Below the pieces are notes generated by a model that did no database searches, was not told the DNA's origin, and was given only the letters and a program-made list of their open reading frames with translations. A stretch of 27,238 nt of DNA from the NCBI GenBank assembly GCA_002437285.1, contig DJOV01000023.1, positions 1-27,238 on the forward strand, written 5' to 3'. Shown piece by piece: positions 14,051 to 22,291 of the stretch; position 1 is the stretch's first letter, and each line of letters begins with the position of its first letter. A program made the translations under genes and the position numbers. Origin of the DNA: Prevotella sp. UBA6429. GTDB taxonomy: Bacteria; Bacteroidota; Bacteroidia; Bacteroidales; Bacteroidaceae.

Positions 14051-16258
14051 TTACTTCTTCAGGTGCTCCACAAACCAATTGGTAATCTGGCGCAACAGAT
14101 GGTTGCGGGTGTTACCGCCAAAGATGCTGTGATTGCGATTGGTATAAAGCACCTCCTTGAAATCCTTGTCGGCCTGCACCAGCGCCTCGGAATACTCGAA
14201 CGTGTTCTGAGGATGCACATTGTCATCGGCGGCGCCATGACAGATGAGCAGCGATCCACTGAGCTTGTCGGCGCGCGAGATGGCACAGTCGGCATAGCCT
14301 GTGGGGTTCTCCTTGGGCGTGCGCATATAGCGCTCGGTATAGACCGTGTCGTAGAAGCGGTAGCTCGTCGGGGGAGCCACAGCCACACCCGCCTTGAAGA
14401 CCGGACGGCCCTCACTCATGCTCATCAGCGTGCAATAGCCACCGTAAGACCATCCCCAGATGCCGATGTTGGCCTTGTCCACATAGGGCAACGAACCCAG
14501 GTAGAGAGCGGTCTCCACTTGGTCCTTGGCCTCCAGGTTGCCCAGGTGCTGATAGGTGCACTTCTCAAACTCAGCGCCACGGCCACCCGTGCCGCGACCG
14601 TCCACGCAGGCCACAATGAAACCCTGCTGGGCGAGATACTGGTCATAGGCACAGCCTTGGCCCATGGAACCGGCATTCCATGAGTTGACCACTTGCTGGT
14701 TGCCGGGGCCACTATACTGGAACATGATGACGGGATACTTCTTGTTGGGATCGAAGTCGGCAGGCTTCACCATCCAGCCATCGAGCTTCACGCCCTCGGA
14801 GGTGGTGAAGGTGAACATCTCCTTCTTCGTCCAACCATACTGGCGGGTCTTGTCCTTCAGCTCCTTGTTGTCGAGATGCGTGGCTATCACCTTGCCCTGA
14901 TTGTTGCGCGTGGTGTAGACATAGGGGTTGTTGATGTCGCTCCAGGTATTGACGAAGTACTTATAGTCGCCAGAGAAGATGGCGTCGTTCCATCCCTCCT
15001 GGTTGGTCAGTCGGTCGGTCTTGCCATTCTTGTGGGTCACCAGGATCTGCCGGTCGTGCGGATTGAGCGAAGCGGCCTGGTAATACACGTCGCCCGTCTT
15101 CTCGTCATATCCGTAAACGCTGGTGATGTCGTAATTGCCCGCTCCTATCTTGCGGAGCAGCTTGCCGTTCTGGTCATAGAGGTAGAGATGCATGAAGCCG
15201 TCGCGGTCAGAAGGCATCAGGATATAGTCCTTGCCGACACGGATGGCCTCCATGGCCTCTTCCTTGATATACTTGGCCACGCTCTCCTTGATGAGAAGCT
15301 GCGAGAGGGTGCTGCGCGGGTTGACCGTATAAAGGTTGAGCACGTCCTGATGGCGGTTCATGGTGTAGACGAGAATCTTGTCAGCATTGTCCGTGGGCAG
15401 GATGCGCGGCATGTAGCCGTCAGCGTCAAGAGGCACCTGCAGCTGCTGCGTCTTGTGGCTCTTGATGTCGTAGCTCCATGCCGACACCTTCGAGTTGTCC
15501 TCGCCCGCCTTCGGATACTTGTAACTGTAGCTGCCGGGATAGACCTCATACTCCTTGCGCTCGGGGCTCATACCCTTGAAGAGTTGCAAGGAATACTCCT
15601 TGACTTTCGATTCGTCGTACTTGAGCCAGCAGAGCATCGTGCCGTCGGCATTGAAGGTCAGGGCGCTATTGAACGAGAACTCTTCCTCGTTCACCCAGTC
15701 GGGCACGCCGTTGATGATCTCGTTGAACTTGCCGTCCTTGGTGACCTGGCTCTCGCTGTTGTCATAGAGCAACTTCACCAGGAAGATGTTGTTGTCGCGC
15801 ATGAACGCCACCTGCGTGCCGTCGGGCGACCACACGGGCATCTCCTGCGGACCACCTGTGGACAGGCGCTCCAACTTGCGCGTACCGACCGTATAGATAT
15901 AGAACTCAGCCTTGTAAGACCGGCGGTAAATCATCTGCGTGTTGGTGCGGATGAGCATGCGCTTGCCATCCGGGGCCATCATGTAGCCGTCAAAGGCACT
16001 GATCTTCTCGCCCTGCGTGTTGTTGACATCAAAGAGCACACCGGTTTTCTTTCCTGTCTTAAAGGAGTACTGCACAATCTGCTTGCCGTCTTGAGAGATT
16101 TGCGCATACTGGTCGGTGCCGGCCAGCGGATCGATGCCGCTGATGCGTCGGGCTGAAAACTCGCCCTGCGTCAAGCGCTTCAAGTCCATCTTGTCAGAGG
16201 CCCATGAGCCCGTCACCGCGAGCAAGGCCACCAAGCACATCATCATGATTCTTTTCAT
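14051..16258 (-). CDS. S9-family dipeptidyl peptidase IV, exported
   Basis: 735 aa from the ATG at 16258, which opens a signal peptide (MKRIMMMCLVALLAVTGSWAS); an upstream in-frame start adds 11 non-signal residues. The N-terminal ~460 residues form a beta-propeller with WSPDGTQVAF-type blades and a VNEEEF segment that corresponds to the Glu-Glu motif that binds the substrate amino-terminus. The C-terminal alpha/beta-hydrolase carries the triad S604 (GWSYGGYC), D678 (HGAADDNVH) and H710 (NRNHSIFGG). These enzymes cut X-Pro or X-Ala dipeptides from peptide N-termini, probably in the periplasm, and are important in peptide-feeding Bacteroidales. It is a single gene with its own -7 element upstream and a hairpin downstream. 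Confidence 0.93.
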   Translation of the reverse strand: MKRIMMMCLVALLAVTGSWASDKMDLKRLTQGEFSARRISGIDPLAGTDQYAQISQDGKQIVQYSFKTGKKTGVLFDVNNTQGEKISAFDGYMMAPDGKRMLIRTNTQMIYRRSYKAEFYIYTVGTRKLERLSTGGPQEMPVWSPDGTQVAFMRDNNIFLVKLLYDNSESQVTKDGKFNEIINGVPDWVNEEEFSFNSALTFNADGTMLCWLKYDESKVKEYSLQLFKGMSPERKEYEVYPGSYSYKYPKAGEDNSKVSAWSYDIKSHKTQQLQVPLDADGYMPRILPTDNADKILVYTMNRHQDVLNLYTVNPRSTLSQLLIKESVAKYIKEEAMEAIRVGKDYILMPSDRDGFMHLYLYDQNGKLLRKIGAGNYDITSVYGYDEKTGDVYYQAASLNPHDRQILVTHKNGKTDRLTNQEGWNDAIFSGDYKYFVNTWSDINNPYVYTTRNNQGKVIATHLDNKELKDKTRQYGWTKKEMFTFTTSEGVKLDGWMVKPADFDPNKKYPVIMFQYSGPGNQQVVNSWNAGSMGQGCAYDQYLAQQGFIVACVDGRGTGGRGAEFEKCTYQHLGNLEAKDQVETALYLGSLPYVDKANIGIWGWSYGGYCTLMSMSEGRPVFKAGVAVAPPTSYRFYDTVYTERYMRTPKENPTGYADCAISRADKLSGSLLICHGAADDNVHPQNTFEYSEALVQADKDFKEVLYTNRNHSIFGGNTRNHLLRQITNWFVEHLKK

Positions 16259-16281
16259 TTTCCTATAGATTTTATAATCAA

Positions 16282-16316
16282 TTTGTTGCAAAGTTAACCA
16301 TATTTTGATAAATTTG
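16282..16316 (+). promoter_or_regulatory. Candidate promoter for the radical SAM gene
   Basis: TAAATTTG at 16309-16316, with TTG at 16286-16288 at a 20-base spacing (TTTG at 16282-16285 would be at 23). The predicted start near 16323 gives a leader of about 59 bases that contains the CATTCGAC repeats. Confidence 0.5.
16289..16296 (-). promoter_or_regulatory. Candidate -7 element for the dipeptidyl peptidase gene
   Basis: The minus strand reads TAACTTTG, matching TAnnTTTG, about 30 bases before the ATG at 16258. It overlaps the divergent plus-strand promoter. No clear -33 element is seen. Confidence 0.5.
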
Positions 16317-16349
16317 CATGCTGTTTTCCCATTTTTTCCAATTATAATT

Positions 16350-16373
16350 CATTCGACCATTCGACCATTCGAC
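16350..16373. repeat. Three tandem copies of CATTCGAC
   Basis: A perfect eight-base unit repeated three times, ending eight bases before the ATG of the radical SAM gene, inside its predicted 5' leader. Confidence 0.9.
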
Positions 16374-16381
16374 AAGCATTG

Positions 16382-17272
16382 ATGTTCTACAAGGATTATA
16401 GCCACTGGATACGCGAGAAGTTTCCTTGTCGCGTGCAGAAGATTTCCGTCGACGCAGGGTTCAGTTGTCCCAACCGTGACGGGCGCCTCTCGTCAGGCGG
16501 TTGCGCTTTCTGCGACAACAAGACTTTCAACCCTGCCTATTGCGACAGCCGAAAGTCTATCACACGCCAACTCGAAGAGGGCAAAGCTTTCTTTGCCAAG
16601 AAATATCCGGAGATGAAATACCTCGCTTACTTCCAGGCTTATTCCAACACCTACGGCCCCCTTGAGGAACTGAAAGCGAAGTATGAGGAGGCTTTGGCGG
16701 TGAGCGACGTGGTGGGCCTGGTCATTGGCACGCGCCCTGACTGTGTGAGCGACGCGGTGCTCGATTACCTGGGAGAGCTGAGCCGCCGCACGTTCCTGAT
16801 TGTGGAATACGGCATTGAGTCGGCCAATGACGACACGCTGAGACGCATCAACCGGCATCACTCCTTTGCCTGCTCGCAACAAGCCATCATCAAGGCGCAC
16901 CAAAAGGGCATCACGACCTGCGGCCACATCATCCTCGGACTGCCAGGCGAGGACGAGCGTGAGATGCTGCGACAAGCCTCCATCATTTCCGACTTGCCCC
17001 TCGACATTCTCAAACTTCACCAGTTGCAGATCATCAAGGGAACGCCCTTGGCCCGGGAATACGAAGCACATCCCTTCCCCGTTCTGTCAGCAGAAGCGTA
17101 TGTGGACCTGGTGATACGTTACGTTTCGCAATTGCGAAGCGACATCGTCCTGGAACGGTTTGTGAGCCAGAGTCCTCCCGACATGGTGCTGGCGCCCAAG
17201 TGGGGACTGAAGAATCATGAGTTCACAGACCTGCTCAACAAGCGCATCCGCGAACTGGGCCTCACGAGATAG
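16382..17272 (+). CDS. TIGR01212-family (YhcC-like) radical SAM protein
   Basis: 296 aa from the ATG at 16382; the TTG immediately before is in frame but less likely. The N-terminus YSHWIREKFPCRVQKISVDAGF leads into the cluster-binding cysteines C29, C41 and C44 (CPNRDG ... GGCAFC), which would ligate the [4Fe-4S] cluster that cleaves SAM. Further motifs fit the family: YFQAYSNTYGPLEELKAKYEEAL, GLVIGTRPDCV, VEYGIESANDDTLRRINRHH and HIILGLPGEDEREML. YhcC-like proteins have no firmly established substrate known to me; similarity to the Elp3-type radical SAM core suggests an RNA- or cofactor-modifying role. Its stop lies two bases before the stop of the convergent GldB-like gene. Three CATTCGAC repeats precede the start. 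Confidence 0.9.
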   Translation: MFYKDYSHWIREKFPCRVQKISVDAGFSCPNRDGRLSSGGCAFCDNKTFNPAYCDSRKSITRQLEEGKAFFAKKYPEMKYLAYFQAYSNTYGPLEELKAKYEEALAVSDVVGLVIGTRPDCVSDAVLDYLGELSRRTFLIVEYGIESANDDTLRRINRHHSFACSQQAIIKAHQKGITTCGHIILGLPGEDEREMLRQASIISDLPLDILKLHQLQIIKGTPLAREYEAHPFPVLSAEAYVDLVIRYVSQLRSDIVLERFVSQSPPDMVLAPKWGLKNHEFTDLLNKRIRELGLTR

Positions 17273-17274
17273 GG

Positions 17275-18078
17275 TCAATAAATCTTGCTGTAATCGTCAG
17301 AGGACAGCAGCGCATCCACCGTGACCTTCGGGTTGCGGCGCATGTAGCGGTCAATGATGTTGACGAAATCCGTATCGAAGCACTTTTCACCCAAGGCTTT
17401 GTTGACCACCCACATCACCTTGCCCATGTGGAGGTCCTTCTCCATTTGTGTGCGGTGATCATAATTGGACATGGGATAAAGGCTCAACAGGTAGAAGATG
17501 ACGGCATCGGGCACAATATAGTTTCGGCCCATGGTGTTCAACTGCTCGGGCGAATAGCCATAACGCTTGTAGAGCGGATACTTGGGCCCCATGTACTTGT
17601 CGAGTGAGATTCCTATCTCCTTGTCGCCCACCACGATGCTTTGGTCCAAGGCGCCTATCTGCGCATAGATGCGTGGCAAAGGCATGGAGGGCAGCCACTC
17701 TTGCAATTGCCCGAACGTCTTGCGGAAGCCCTCATTGAGGTCATCCATGTTGGCATACTCCGACTCCGCATCATTGATGAGCGTTTGCAGGGTGGAATCT
17801 TGATAGAAACGGAGAAACTTCTCGTTGATGTTGTGGTCACTCACGTCGCCTATCTGCAACATCTTCTCCACCAGGGTGCGTGTCTCAATGGGATACTCCG
17901 TGTTCATCTGCTGCAAAGCGGAGAAATCGCCTGTGATCAGGTAACGACTCTGCAACCGGTCATATCGCTCCACGCAGATATGGCTGGCATCCTGGTCGTC
18001 ATCGTTGGGTCTCAACTTGAACTCGCAAGCCGAGCACAAGAGGAGCAACATCAACAATATGTAGGAGATTTTTCGCAC
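17275..18078 (-). CDS. GldB-like lipoprotein
   Basis: 267 aa from a GTG at 18078; no nearby ATG would keep the signal. The N-terminus is a lipoprotein signal (MRKISYILLMLLLLCSAC) with the acylated cysteine at C18. The body resembles the gliding-motility lipoprotein GldB: RFYQDSTLQTLINDAESEYAN, an IGALDQSIVVGDKEIGISLDKYMG segment, YPLYKRYGYSPEQL, and HMGKVMWVVNKALG. GldB homologues occur in many non-gliding Bacteroidales, where their role is unclear, perhaps in envelope protein secretion or assembly. It is transcribed alone, with a good minus-strand promoter just upstream, and converges tightly with the radical SAM gene. Confidence 0.8.
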   Translation of the reverse strand: MRKISYILLMLLLLCSACEFKLRPNDDDQDASHICVERYDRLQSRYLITGDFSALQQMNTEYPIETRTLVEKMLQIGDVSDHNINEKFLRFYQDSTLQTLINDAESEYANMDDLNEGFRKTFGQLQEWLPSMPLPRIYAQIGALDQSIVVGDKEIGISLDKYMGPKYPLYKRYGYSPEQLNTMGRNYIVPDAVIFYLLSLYPMSNYDHRTQMEKDLHMGKVMWVVNKALGEKCFDTDFVNIIDRYMRRNPKVTVDALLSSDDYSKIY

Positions 18079-18100
18079 GCTATCCTTTATTATTTAACCG

Positions 18101-18133
18101 CAAAATTACTAAAAAACATTTTAAAACCGCAAA
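18101..18133 (-). promoter_or_regulatory. Promoter for the GldB-like gene
   Basis: On the minus strand TTTG (18130-18133) and TAATTTTG (18101-18108) are separated by 21 bases, a good match to TTTG / TAnnTTTG. The 5' leader would be under about 20 bases before the GTG at 18078. Confidence 0.6.
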
Positions 18134-18244
18134 CTTTAAGCTAAAAATATTAAAAATAACGGGATAAATCCATGCAATACGTTTATTTTTCTAAAAATAA
18201 TCATAAGAAAAGTTATTCACACGCCTTCATAGGCGAATAATTGG

Positions 18245-18252
18245 TAAATTTG
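18245..18252 (+). promoter_or_regulatory. Candidate -7 element for the DUF4861 gene
   Basis: TAAATTTG matches TAnnTTTG and lies 26 bases before the ATG at 18279. I do not see a TTTG at the right distance upstream. Confidence 0.45.
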
Positions 18253-18278
18253 TTATGGAATAGTCAAGCCCTCAAATC

Positions 18279-19490
18279 ATGAAACACGCCATTGCCTTTT
18301 TCGTTTCGCTTTTCGTCAGTCTCTGTGCACGGGGACAGGAAATACACTTGTCAGTCTCAAGCGACGTGGCACAGGAGCAAGCGCCTGTCACGCTGAACCT
18401 GCTGGCACATCCGTCGGCGAGAAGCGCCACGGTACTCGTCAACGGAAAGGAAGTGCCGTGCCAGCTGGATGACCTTGACGACGACGGGCGATACGACGAA
18501 CTGGCTTTTCTGACCGACATTGACAAAGGGGAGAAACAACAGGTGGTCATACACCTTTCACCCGAGGAGCGACAAACACCCTACCCCGCACGCACCTATG
18601 CAGAAATGGTGCTACGCAATCCCAAGGTGAAAGAGAAGAACAAGCATGACATTTACCTATCGGCCATCACCTTAGACGCCACAACCAAGAACCCGTTCTT
18701 GGTGTTGCATCACCACGGAGTGGCATTTGAGAACGAGCTGGTCGCCATGAGGATCTACATGGACGAGCGCCAGACGGTCGACCTCTACGGAAAGTACCAC
18801 AAGGGGCTGGAACTCCACGACACGCAGTTCTACACCTCCAAGACGCAAAAGGAGCAAGGCTATGGCGATGACATACTGTGGGTGGGCAACACGTTTGGCC
18901 TGGGCACCCTACGCGGCTGGAACGGGATGAGCCCCACCATGGTCAGCCCGGTGAAGCGGCGCTCGCAGCGCATCGTTTGCATGGGGCCCGTGCGCACCAT
19001 CGTGGAGGTGGCAGACAAGGGGTGGCAACGCACGCCCGACACCGATCCCATCGACATGATCCAGCGATACACCCTCTATGCGGGCCACAGGGACGTGGAG
19101 GTGGAGGTGACCTTTGGCCAAGACCTCTCGTCATCGCTCTTCTCCACAGGAATCGTCAATGTGAAGGGGTCTGAAGAATATTCCGACAAAGAAGGGCTAC
19201 GCGGATGCTGGGGAACCGACTGGCCCGCAACCGACACCCTCAACTGGAAACGGGAGACCGTGGGACTGGGCATCTTCATTCCCAAGAAATACAGGGACAG
19301 GGAATGGCCCGCCAACAATGACAACTACCTTCTCACCATCAGGCCCGACGGTCGCCAGCTACGTTACCACTTGACCTACACCAGCGCCAACGAGGATTTC
19401 GGCTTCCACTCGGCCAAGACCTGGTTCGCCTTTCTGAAAGATTGGAAAAAGCGCTTGACGCATCCCGTCAAGGTTCAAGTGATACCATAA
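18279..19490 (+). CDS. DUF4861-family secreted protein
   Basis: 403 aa with a signal peptide (about residues 1-20, ending LCARGQ). The sequence fits the DUF4861 family as I know it: VLVNGKEVPCQLDDLDDDGR, a VDLYGKYHKGLELHDTQFYT segment, GYGDDILWVGNTFGLGTLRG and an RYTLYAGHRDVEVEVTF strand; the C-terminal half looks beta-rich. Members are frequent in Bacteroidetes near glycan-degrading genes, and several DUF4861 proteins are suspected of acting on plant polysaccharides, but I cannot assign a reaction here. The convergent GH31 gene 123 bases away fits a carbohydrate role. No catalytic residues can be named from sequence alone. The gene seems to be monocistronic. Confidence 0.8.
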   Translation: MKHAIAFFVSLFVSLCARGQEIHLSVSSDVAQEQAPVTLNLLAHPSARSATVLVNGKEVPCQLDDLDDDGRYDELAFLTDIDKGEKQQVVIHLSPEERQTPYPARTYAEMVLRNPKVKEKNKHDIYLSAITLDATTKNPFLVLHHHGVAFENELVAMRIYMDERQTVDLYGKYHKGLELHDTQFYTSKTQKEQGYGDDILWVGNTFGLGTLRGWNGMSPTMVSPVKRRSQRIVCMGPVRTIVEVADKGWQRTPDTDPIDMIQRYTLYAGHRDVEVEVTFGQDLSSSLFSTGIVNVKGSEEYSDKEGLRGCWGTDWPATDTLNWKRETVGLGIFIPKKYRDREWPANNDNYLLTIRPDGRQLRYHLTYTSANEDFGFHSAKTWFAFLKDWKKRLTHPVKVQVIP

Positions 19491-19528
19491 GCCTCATCAC
19501 ACACGGCCCATCAAGGGCCAAGACCCAA

Positions 19529-19580
19529 CTGGCACCCCAATGGTCATGCGGCATACAGCCGCCAACCATTGAGATGCCAG
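19529..19580. terminator. Three-segment hairpin between the convergent DUF4861 and GH31 genes
   Basis: Nested paired arms: CTGGCA/TGCCAG (19529-19534 with 19575-19580), CAATGGT/ACCATTG (19538-19544 with 19565-19571) and GCGGC/GCCGC (19548-19552 with 19558-19562), with short internal loops and a five-base top loop. That gives 18 base pairs in total, readable from either strand. There is no U tract, so its role as a two-way terminator is inferred from position. A smaller GGCCC/GGGCC hairpin (19505-19519) precedes it. Confidence 0.6.
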
Positions 19581-19613
19581 AGAGTGTCATCGGCTGACTT
19601 ACGGAGGGCTTTC

Positions 19614-22124
19614 CTACAGGTTCACCTCCACAGCCTTTCCGTTGTATTCCACCGTACGGGTCGTCTTCATCGGCTGGTTGCCGGCACCACTGTCAGGGCC
19701 GACCAGCACAACATGGAACTTGCGGTTCTGCAACATACCCTTGAAGCTACCCTTGCGAGGAGCGATGCTCAATGTGCGTCTTGCCTCATCCCAAGAGAAC
19801 AGGATCTCGGAGAACTTGCCCTTTTCGTAATTGTAGTTGTCACCCTCGTCCTCGTAGAGCACGAACGTGCCGTCGGCACCTGGATACACGCGAATCTCCA
19901 ACTCATCCCAGGGTTTCTCTGAGCTATACTGCACCTCAGGACCGAAAGGCAAGATGGTGCCAGCCTTGACGAAGACCGGCATGATGTCGATAGGACAAAG
20001 ACGCTGCACGTCCTGCCCTCCCTCATACTGGGCATTGTTCCAGAAATCATACCACTTGTTGCCCTTAGGCAAATACACGTTCACCGGTGCCGCCGCTTTC
20101 TTCACGTCGGGATAGATGGTGTGTCCCTTTTTCTCGTTGTCCTTCCACGTGTACATCGGGTCGGTGACAGGCTTCACCAGAAGGCTACGGCCGAAGAGGT
20201 ACTCATCGTTCAGGCGAGATGCCTTCTTGTCGTGGGCATAATCCATCACCAAGGCGCGCATCATGGTACCGCTGTTCTGCACACAGTCGCCAGCCGCACT
20301 ATATATATAAGGTAAGAGACGATAACGCAGCTTGATGGCCATGAGGATGGCATCGTAGGCCCAGTCGCCTTGCTTGCCAAACTCATACAGCTCGCTCACC
20401 ATCGGTGAAGAGCAATGGTTGCGCATCAGCGGCATGAAAGTGCCCCATTGCATCCAGCGGGTCTGCAACTCCTGAAGGGCAGGGTTCTTGGGATTCTGCT
20501 CAAACTCCCAATAGAAAAAGCCGCCCAGGTCGGTGTTCCAGAAAGGAATGCCGCAAAGGCTGTAGTTCAAGCCTGACGGCACCTGCGTCTTCATCTCCTT
20601 CCAGGAGGCGTTGACATCACCGCTCCATGAGAACGAGCCATAATGCTGGAGGCCGAAACTTCCACTTCGGGTCATCTGCAAGGCACGCTTCTCGTTGCCG
20701 TTCTTCATGGCACGCTGATGTTCGTAGATGCTCTTGTTGTGGAGCAACGGGAAAGCGTTCTTCACGCTGAGCCACGAACCGTCGAAGGTCTGGTAATTCT
20801 CATCACCAGGCTTCTCAAAGTGGTCAGGCTCCGTGGAGTCGGTCCACCAGGCGTCAAATCCCATGTTGTAGAGATTCGTGAGATACTTCCAATAGATGTC
20901 GCGTGCCTTCGGATTGAACACATCGTATGGCATCACGCCATTGTTTCTTGGCCACGTGTCGAATGGCAGAAGAGCATTGATTTTCTTCAACTCACGATAC
21001 TGGTCTGTCCAGGGACCGAAGTTCGCCCAGATGGAAATCATCAGATGGGCATTGTTACGGTGTACATACTTCACCATCTCCTCCGGGCTCTTCAGCCGAG
21101 GCTCGCTCTGCGCCTTCATGTTCTTCATATCGCCAGGCAGGTACTTGGCATAGGCAGGGTCGCCTACCTTATTTATATAGTAAGGGTTTTGGAATTTCAT
21201 GGCATTCCAATTGGAGTCGCACCCCCAGTACTGCCAATCCTGCACGATGGCGTCTGTCGGAATCTTCAGCTCACGATACTTGTCGAGCACACCTGCCAGC
21301 TCATCGCTGGTCTTGTAGCGCTCACGACACTGCCAGAAACCCATCGCCCACTTCGGGAACAGGGTCGCCTGTCCCGTCAGCTCTCGGATGCTGGCGATGA
21401 CACCGTCCTGTGTGCCATCCTTGTACATGAAGTAATAGTCGGCACAAGAGCCCACCTCGCTGGTAAAGGAAGTGGCATTGTCCTTGTCATCGAAGTAGGT
21501 CTTGCCCGCGTTGTCCCAATAGACACCGTATCCCTTCTCACTTGTAAAATACGGGATGGCGATATAAGTGTTGTGATTCCAGAGTTCGACATGGCGTCCG
21601 CGTTGGTTCATGTGGGTGTCGCGGAGCTGGCCCAAGCCATAGACCGCCTCGTCGTCCGCCAATCGGAAACTCTGCTTGACACGATACATACCCTTGTTGG
21701 CCGCATCATGGCGCTCGTCGAGGGCGGTCTTCGTATCCGACAGGAGTGGCTGCCCGTCGTGTGAAAGGAAAGTGATCTCACCCGACTTCTGGTTGAGCTC
21801 GATGGTGAAGAAAGCAGACTGCATGCTGACCACATCGCCCTTTTCCTGCATGGCCACACCTTTCACCTGCAGAGGTTTCAAGATGACGGAATAACTTTTC
21901 TTCCGCTTGGCGACATCGGGCGAAGCAGACTTGATGACGCGGACGATGGAAGGGGAATAAAACTGGATGGTAACCGTTTGGTCTCCCACCTGGCGGACAA
22001 TGGAGGAGAGTGCCGTTTGGGGAGACTGCACGCTGGCCACCTGGTTGCCATGGGCGTAGGCTTCGGTAGAAACGCCTGCCATGGCGATGCCCATGAGGGC
22101 AATGATTGATAAATTCTTTAGCAT
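19614..22124 (-). CDS. GH31-family glycoside hydrolase (alpha-glucosidase or alpha-xylosidase type), exported
   Basis: 836 aa from the ATG at 22124, which opens a signal peptide (MLKNLSIIALMGIAMAGVST, ending EAYA); 36 upstream in-frame residues lie in the leader and promoter. An N-terminal beta-sandwich (about 45-240, with YGLGQLRDTHMNQRGRHVELWN) precedes the barrel (about 255-600). The nucleophile is D429 in GFDAWWTDSTEPDHF and the acid/base is D503 in FSWSGDVNASW. A DUF5110-type beta domain ends the protein (IRVYPGADGTFVLYEDEGDNY). Family members retain configuration and release alpha-linked glucose, xylose or galactose; substrate cannot be fixed here, though the TEPD form of the nucleophile motif is common in Bacteroidetes periplasmic alpha-xylosidase-like enzymes. 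A membrane-bound AraC regulator gene lies 167 bases upstream on the same strand. Confidence 0.93.
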   Translation of the reverse strand: MLKNLSIIALMGIAMAGVSTEAYAHGNQVASVQSPQTALSSIVRQVGDQTVTIQFYSPSIVRVIKSASPDVAKRKKSYSVILKPLQVKGVAMQEKGDVVSMQSAFFTIELNQKSGEITFLSHDGQPLLSDTKTALDERHDAANKGMYRVKQSFRLADDEAVYGLGQLRDTHMNQRGRHVELWNHNTYIAIPYFTSEKGYGVYWDNAGKTYFDDKDNATSFTSEVGSCADYYFMYKDGTQDGVIASIRELTGQATLFPKWAMGFWQCRERYKTSDELAGVLDKYRELKIPTDAIVQDWQYWGCDSNWNAMKFQNPYYINKVGDPAYAKYLPGDMKNMKAQSEPRLKSPEEMVKYVHRNNAHLMISIWANFGPWTDQYRELKKINALLPFDTWPRNNGVMPYDVFNPKARDIYWKYLTNLYNMGFDAWWTDSTEPDHFEKPGDENYQTFDGSWLSVKNAFPLLHNKSIYEHQRAMKNGNEKRALQMTRSGSFGLQHYGSFSWSGDVNASWKEMKTQVPSGLNYSLCGIPFWNTDLGGFFYWEFEQNPKNPALQELQTRWMQWGTFMPLMRNHCSSPMVSELYEFGKQGDWAYDAILMAIKLRYRLLPYIYSAAGDCVQNSGTMMRALVMDYAHDKKASRLNDEYLFGRSLLVKPVTDPMYTWKDNEKKGHTIYPDVKKAAAPVNVYLPKGNKWYDFWNNAQYEGGQDVQRLCPIDIMPVFVKAGTILPFGPEVQYSSEKPWDELEIRVYPGADGTFVLYEDEGDNYNYEKGKFSEILFSWDEARRTLSIAPRKGSFKGMLQNRKFHVVLVGPDSGAGNQPMKTTRTVEYNGKAVEVNL

Positions 22125-22173
22125 ACCTCGTTTAAATGTTATTAGGTTTCTATTCGTACTCTTGTTTCTGCCG

Positions 22174-22181
22174 CAAAGGTA
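22174..22181 (-). promoter_or_regulatory. Candidate -7 element for the GH31 gene
   Basis: The minus strand reads TACCTTTG, the same form as the tRNA-Cys element, about 50 bases before the GH31 ATG. A CAAA (minus-strand TTTG) at 22209-22212 is too far (27 bases) for a standard -33 box, so activation by a regulator is plausible. Confidence 0.6.
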
Positions 22182-22291
22182 ATGCAAAGGGGATAAACAG
22201 GCATAAAACAAATGAAGATTCGATTGTCTCATTTGTTGAATTATGGGCGCAAAGCCCTTTATACTGGGGCATTTAAAGCCTGAAGACGGTC

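Noticed and set aside
13916..14683. 255-aa plus-strand open frame
   Set aside because: It starts in an intergenic hairpin region and continues antisense to the dipeptidyl peptidase gene.
14693..16156. 487-aa plus-strand open frame
   Set aside because: It lies entirely antisense to the dipeptidyl peptidase gene with its full catalytic triad.
20643..21764. 373-aa plus-strand open frame
   Set aside because: It is antisense to the GH31 gene, whose catalytic residues are intact.
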